Position numbers and translations under genes: made by a program. Positions 18,431 to 21,774 of a stretch of DNA of 21,774 nt are shown one piece after another (position 1 is the stretch's first letter; the number at the start of each line of letters is the position of its first letter). Source of the DNA: Entamoeba histolytica HM-1:IMSS (Eukaryota > Evosea > Mastigamoebida > Endamoebidae); assembly GCF_000208925.1 (NCBI RefSeq), contig NW_001914929.1:43745-65518 (forward strand). Direction: 5' to 3'. The notes under the pieces are model-generated. The model was not told the origin of the DNA, made no database searches, and worked only from the letters and a program-made list of their open reading frames with translations.

Positions 18431-20648
18431 GTGCTTGATCTTTATATTTTAAATATATTCTTAATAATTCTTTAGCACATTCATCTCTTGCTGACATTAA
18501 TCCTAATCCCAATTCATTTATTTTAACATATAATCTACTTTTTGGGAATATTTCTACTGTATAATTGGAATTGAATTAATGATTTTCTTATTTGTTTATC
18601 TATCTTCTCAAACTCTCATAGTTTATATTTGATAATACAAAATCCATATCTTAATTTGGAGTTTATATCATTATTAATCTTTCTTATTTTATTGAGGCTG
18701 CTGTATTTCATAGTATTTAATGATGATAAAATAGAAGATACATCATTTAATATTCTTGTACAATATTTATTAATATTTACTTTATCTTATATTTCAATAC
18801 CAAGATATTTATAAGGGTTATCATTAATTACTCTTGTTAATTCAACCATTTCTCCATTTATTTGATTACTGATATTATTCATTATCAAACTCTTTTCTAC
18901 ATTAATTTTTAATCATATTGCATTAAATATTTATTTAGTTAATTTGTAGGCTTTTTCCATTTCATCGAGATTATTAATTATTATCTTTAAATCGTCCATA
19001 TATAATATATGATTTAACTGGACTTGTTTTTCTTCTCCATTTATTTTAATATTTAATTTGTTTATTTGTTTATCTAATTGTTTAGATAGTACATCAATGG
19101 ATAATACAAATAAAAGTGGAGATAGGCTGTCACCTTGTATTATTCCTCTTTCTACATCAATCATACTATCACTTTCTTGATTATAATTAAATTAATATAT
19201 GTATTATTTAATATGTATAATATACTATTAATTACTACTAGTGGGATATTAAAATAAATTAAACATTGTTTAATCCATTGGTGGTTAATACTATCATATG
19301 CTTTGGATATGTCATAATATGTTTCTACCAACTTCAATTTAGCCTTTATTAATAATTGAATGGTTATAGTGTTGTATAATAATCCTTCTTTTGATGCATA
19401 TGTATATTTCTTACATCCAATTTGATTTAATGAGAGTTGTTTTTCAATTGGATTTAACATCAATTGATTTTCTATTTTCATTTTTAATATTGATGTATAT
19501 ACTTTTAACAGACAATTTAAACAAATTATTTGTCTGTAATTTTGTTTGTCTAATTTATCTCCTTTTTTATATATTAATATTGTTCTTCCTTGAATAAAAT
19601 GAGGAGGTATTTCATTAGGATTATTTAACCATTCATTAAATAATTTTATTAAATATTTCATTGGTTGTTCTAAATATTTAATCCAAAATCATTGTATTTT
19701 ATCATTTCAATTTAATTTCAAATTATCAATAAATTTAATAGCACAGTCTAATTCATTGGGAGTGATTATTGATATTCTATTATTAATTCTATTTTCTATT
19801 AATATTTCGTATAAATTAATATTCAGGAAATCTATATTGGTTTTAGTTTCATAGATTCATTTCCAGAAATTAATAGTGGAGATATTATCTGGATATTCAT
19901 CTTCTTTAGGCTTATTTAAATATTGTCTTTTTCCATATTTCATCATTTTATAATTCCATCTTATTCTTTTCAATTTATTCTTTCTTATTTCTATCTCTAT
20001 TCTTTTCATCTTTCGGAGGTATTTATAATATTTTATTTGTTCAATTGTTTTTATTTTAATATGATATACATCATATTTCTTAATATATAATATTCTTTTT
20101 ATTTTCATATATTGTTTATTATTGAGTAAATCTCTTAATCTACATATTTTTGATTGCAATATTCTTTCTATACTTCTCTTTCCACTTCTTTCTTGTTTAT
20201 TTTTATTAATGATGTTAATAGTGGAAGCTACAGTTTTAATATAATGGTAATAATCATCTAATGTATTGATTATTATTTCATTTTTATTAATAATATTAAT
20301 TATTTGATGTACTTTCTTCTTATTGTAATAATAGTTAATAAATTGTACATCTTCTTGTTCTTTCATTTCTTCTTCTTTAAATACTTTCATTACCTCCTCT
20401 TCTTATATTTCTTCTTTCTTGTTCATTTTGGATATTATTTCTTTTAATTCATTATCTTTCCATTGATGTTTTATTATTTCTTCCTCCATTATTCTATTGA
20501 TTTCTCTTTTAATTTCATTCTTTATTTTAAATGTCTTCTTTATTACTTCTTTATATTCATTAATATCATTTATTTTAATTCCAAATTCTTGTATTAACCT
20601 TTCTATTATTTCTTCTTTAAGTTGACCTCTTAATTTTCTTTCAAACAT
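18431..20648 (-). pseudogene. LINE ORF2 N-terminal and reverse transcriptase part (broken)
   Basis: Open stretches 20648-20403, 20390-19857 and 19661-19161 share one frame, separated by stops. 19164-18931 and the following thumb region are in another. RT landmarks in order: FWK then IYE just before the RT; RTILIYKKGDKLDKQNYRQI; motif A DISKAYD (19313-19293); WIKQCLIYFNIP; motif B GIIQGDSLSPLLFVLSID; motif C YMDD (19002-18991); and the thumb start LKINVEKS. PYKYLGIEI and RLYVKINELGLGLMSARDE come further on, with frame changes near 19180, 18537 and 18430. Several stops sit where related sequence contexts suggest glutamine or glycine (for example after KLTK and after GIEI). Catalytic motifs are still readable, so decay is moderate, but no full-length protein can be made. 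Confidence 0.85.
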
Positions 20649-20830
20649 TTTTAAAGCAAAACATTTATAAAGTGTTAAAATTTCTTCTTTTCTATCTGTT
20701 TATTTCAATTGTTTTTATTTTTTAATTATCTAATTCTAATGTTATGATCTTCTTATGCTGAATATCCATTTCTTCAATGAGATTATGAATTAACTTTCTT
20801 TTTAGAAGAATATATTCACTTGATGATATT

Positions 20831-21774
20831 TCATGGGTACGAAAATTAGCAAAGAAAAAATGCATCTAAATAATTTACAAAAAAGAAAAAAGATGCAAAA
20901 TAATTTGCATCCATAGAATATTCCATTTATTATATTTTGCTCATAAAATAAAAATAAAAAATAAAAAGTATGATAAATACAGAATATATAAATATTTATG
21001 TTTATATTTTATTATCAATTGTATTTTGTATGAAATATTAATGAAGTAGATGATTTGATTATTCATATTTAATTATTTAATTATTATTCATATTCTTTTC
21101 TTTATATGTTATTTATCTAGCATATTTTTATATTTATTTCTCTGTTTATATTATTTATATCATTGTATTCTTCTTATTATCTATATATTATTATATTATT
21201 CTTATTTGATTATTTTTATGTTTATATTATTTAGATTTTCTTATTTATATTCTTTTCTATTTAGATGTATTTGTTTATTATTTGTTTATTCATCTTTATC
21301 ATTTTTATATTCTTATCATTTATATATTATTATCATTTATATTTATTCTCTTTTGTTTTATATTAATATTAATTTTATCTTTTATATTTTGATTTTATTA
21401 TTATATCATTGATTATTATTTCTCGTTTTATTTATCATTTATTCTTATTATTCTTTTGTTTTTTTCTTTATTCTATATCATATATTCATATCATTTTCAT
21501 TTATATTTTATATTTTATTATATATTATAATAACATAACACATATGATTGAATATATAATAAATATCATAATGAAATTATACATATAAATAATAAACATA
21601 AAAAAGAATAAAGTATTTTTCATCAATAAAATAATATTACTTATTTTACATCATTAAATTAGACACTTTTTATTGAATATTTCTAATTTTTACATTAAAA
21701 ATACACAATTTATTTCTTCTTTTCTTCTTTTATTATCTCTTTTGTTTTATTACACTTTATCTTCTTTCTTTTTA
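20831..21774. repeat. Low-complexity, T-rich (+ strand) AT-rich tract
   Basis: From about 20930 onward the + strand is dominated by T-rich strings such as tttatattatttattc, with few G or C and no reliable open frame. A small perfect hairpin, gatgcaaa / tttgcatc with a four-base loop, lies at 20892-20911. The strong T bias continues the bias of the LINE (A-rich coding strand on minus), so part of this may be a decayed ORF1 or 5' region, but no motif proves it. Confidence 0.45.
20892..20911. repeat. Perfect 8-bp inverted repeat, 4-nt loop
   Basis: gatgcaaa at 20892-20899 and tttgcatc at 20904-20911 are exact complements around ataa. It lies just beyond the readable 5' end of the LINE. It could be a terminator-like or boundary hairpin, or chance in AT-rich DNA. 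Confidence 0.5.

Larger units (their letters stand above)
17365..20830 (-). mobile_element. Decayed non-LTR retrotransposon (Entamoeba LINE type), ORF2 region
   Basis: Minus-strand remnant covering essentially all of an ORF2: a basic N-terminal region, reverse transcriptase, then a CCHC zinc knuckle with restriction-like endonuclease. This order, with the endonuclease at the C terminus, is that of R2/R4-clade elements, the group to which Entamoeba LINEs belong. Several in-frame stops and at least three frame changes make it inactive. The 5' limit is uncertain: weak coding similarity fades above about 20830. The 3' limit falls between 17365 and the flavoprotein promoter near 17200. I could not identify target-site duplications or an A tail. 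Confidence 0.85.

Noticed and set aside
21206..21412. 68-codon + strand frame of mostly I, L, F, Y
   Set aside because: It lies in simple T-rich sequence; any frame without stops gives such a peptide.
1..21774. CRISPR array, tRNA array, operon or prophage
   Set aside because: No spaced direct repeats, cloverleaf or Shine-Dalgarno-type structure was found, and the gene set is eukaryotic. The tandem repeat at 510-941 has no spacers and is coding.

Overview
The window is nuclear DNA of a protist, almost certainly a species of Entamoeba. The base composition is very AT-rich, the genes are uninterrupted and closely spaced, and the proteins are eukaryotic (eEF2 with the diphthamide loop, Sec61 alpha, ADF-homology, an alpha-actinin with a short rod). 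Genus-typical features are a bacterial-type fused CoaBC, a small iron-sulfur flavoprotein and a decayed non-LTR retrotransposon with a restriction-like endonuclease. I cannot tell E. histolytica from its close relatives. This is a scaffold with at least one assembly gap (100 N at 11493-11592).

Layout. 1-1601 (+) is the 3' part of an alpha-actinin-like gene with a striking 18-unit, 24-bp repeat. 1666-2469 (-) is a short-chain dehydrogenase and 2578-4767 (-) a CARMIL-like leucine-rich-repeat protein. A 1.4 kb AT-rich divergent spacer follows. 6183-8606 (+) is the most unusual gene: an N-terminal half that looks like a guanylate-binding-protein/atlastin-type large GTPase with destroyed nucleotide-binding motifs, then a ricin-type beta-trefoil, then a short C-terminal domain like those of bacterial and phage cell-wall-binding proteins. 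8907-9308 (+) is an ADF-H (coactosin-type) protein, convergent with the coenzyme A biosynthesis gene coaBC (9365-10558, -). Sec61 alpha (10881-12061, +) is split by the N gap.

12062-13600 (+) holds a decayed lysine/asparagine-rich coding block that could be a LINE ORF1 remnant. 13843-16368 (-) is intact eEF2. 16555-17147 (-) is an iron-sulfur flavoprotein gene with a single-base frameshift near its 3' end. 17365 to about 20830 (-) is a mutated LINE ORF2: reverse transcriptase with YMDD, then a CCHC/restriction-like endonuclease region that still has a 350-codon open frame. The last 0.9 kb is low-complexity, T-rich on the + strand.

The genes do not form an operon and are transcribed from separate promoters, some with recognisable Entamoeba core-promoter-like elements. 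Three encode likely actin-cytoskeleton proteins (alpha-actinin, CARMIL-like, ADF-H), but the rest are unrelated housekeeping or metabolic genes, so the proximity is probably coincidental.
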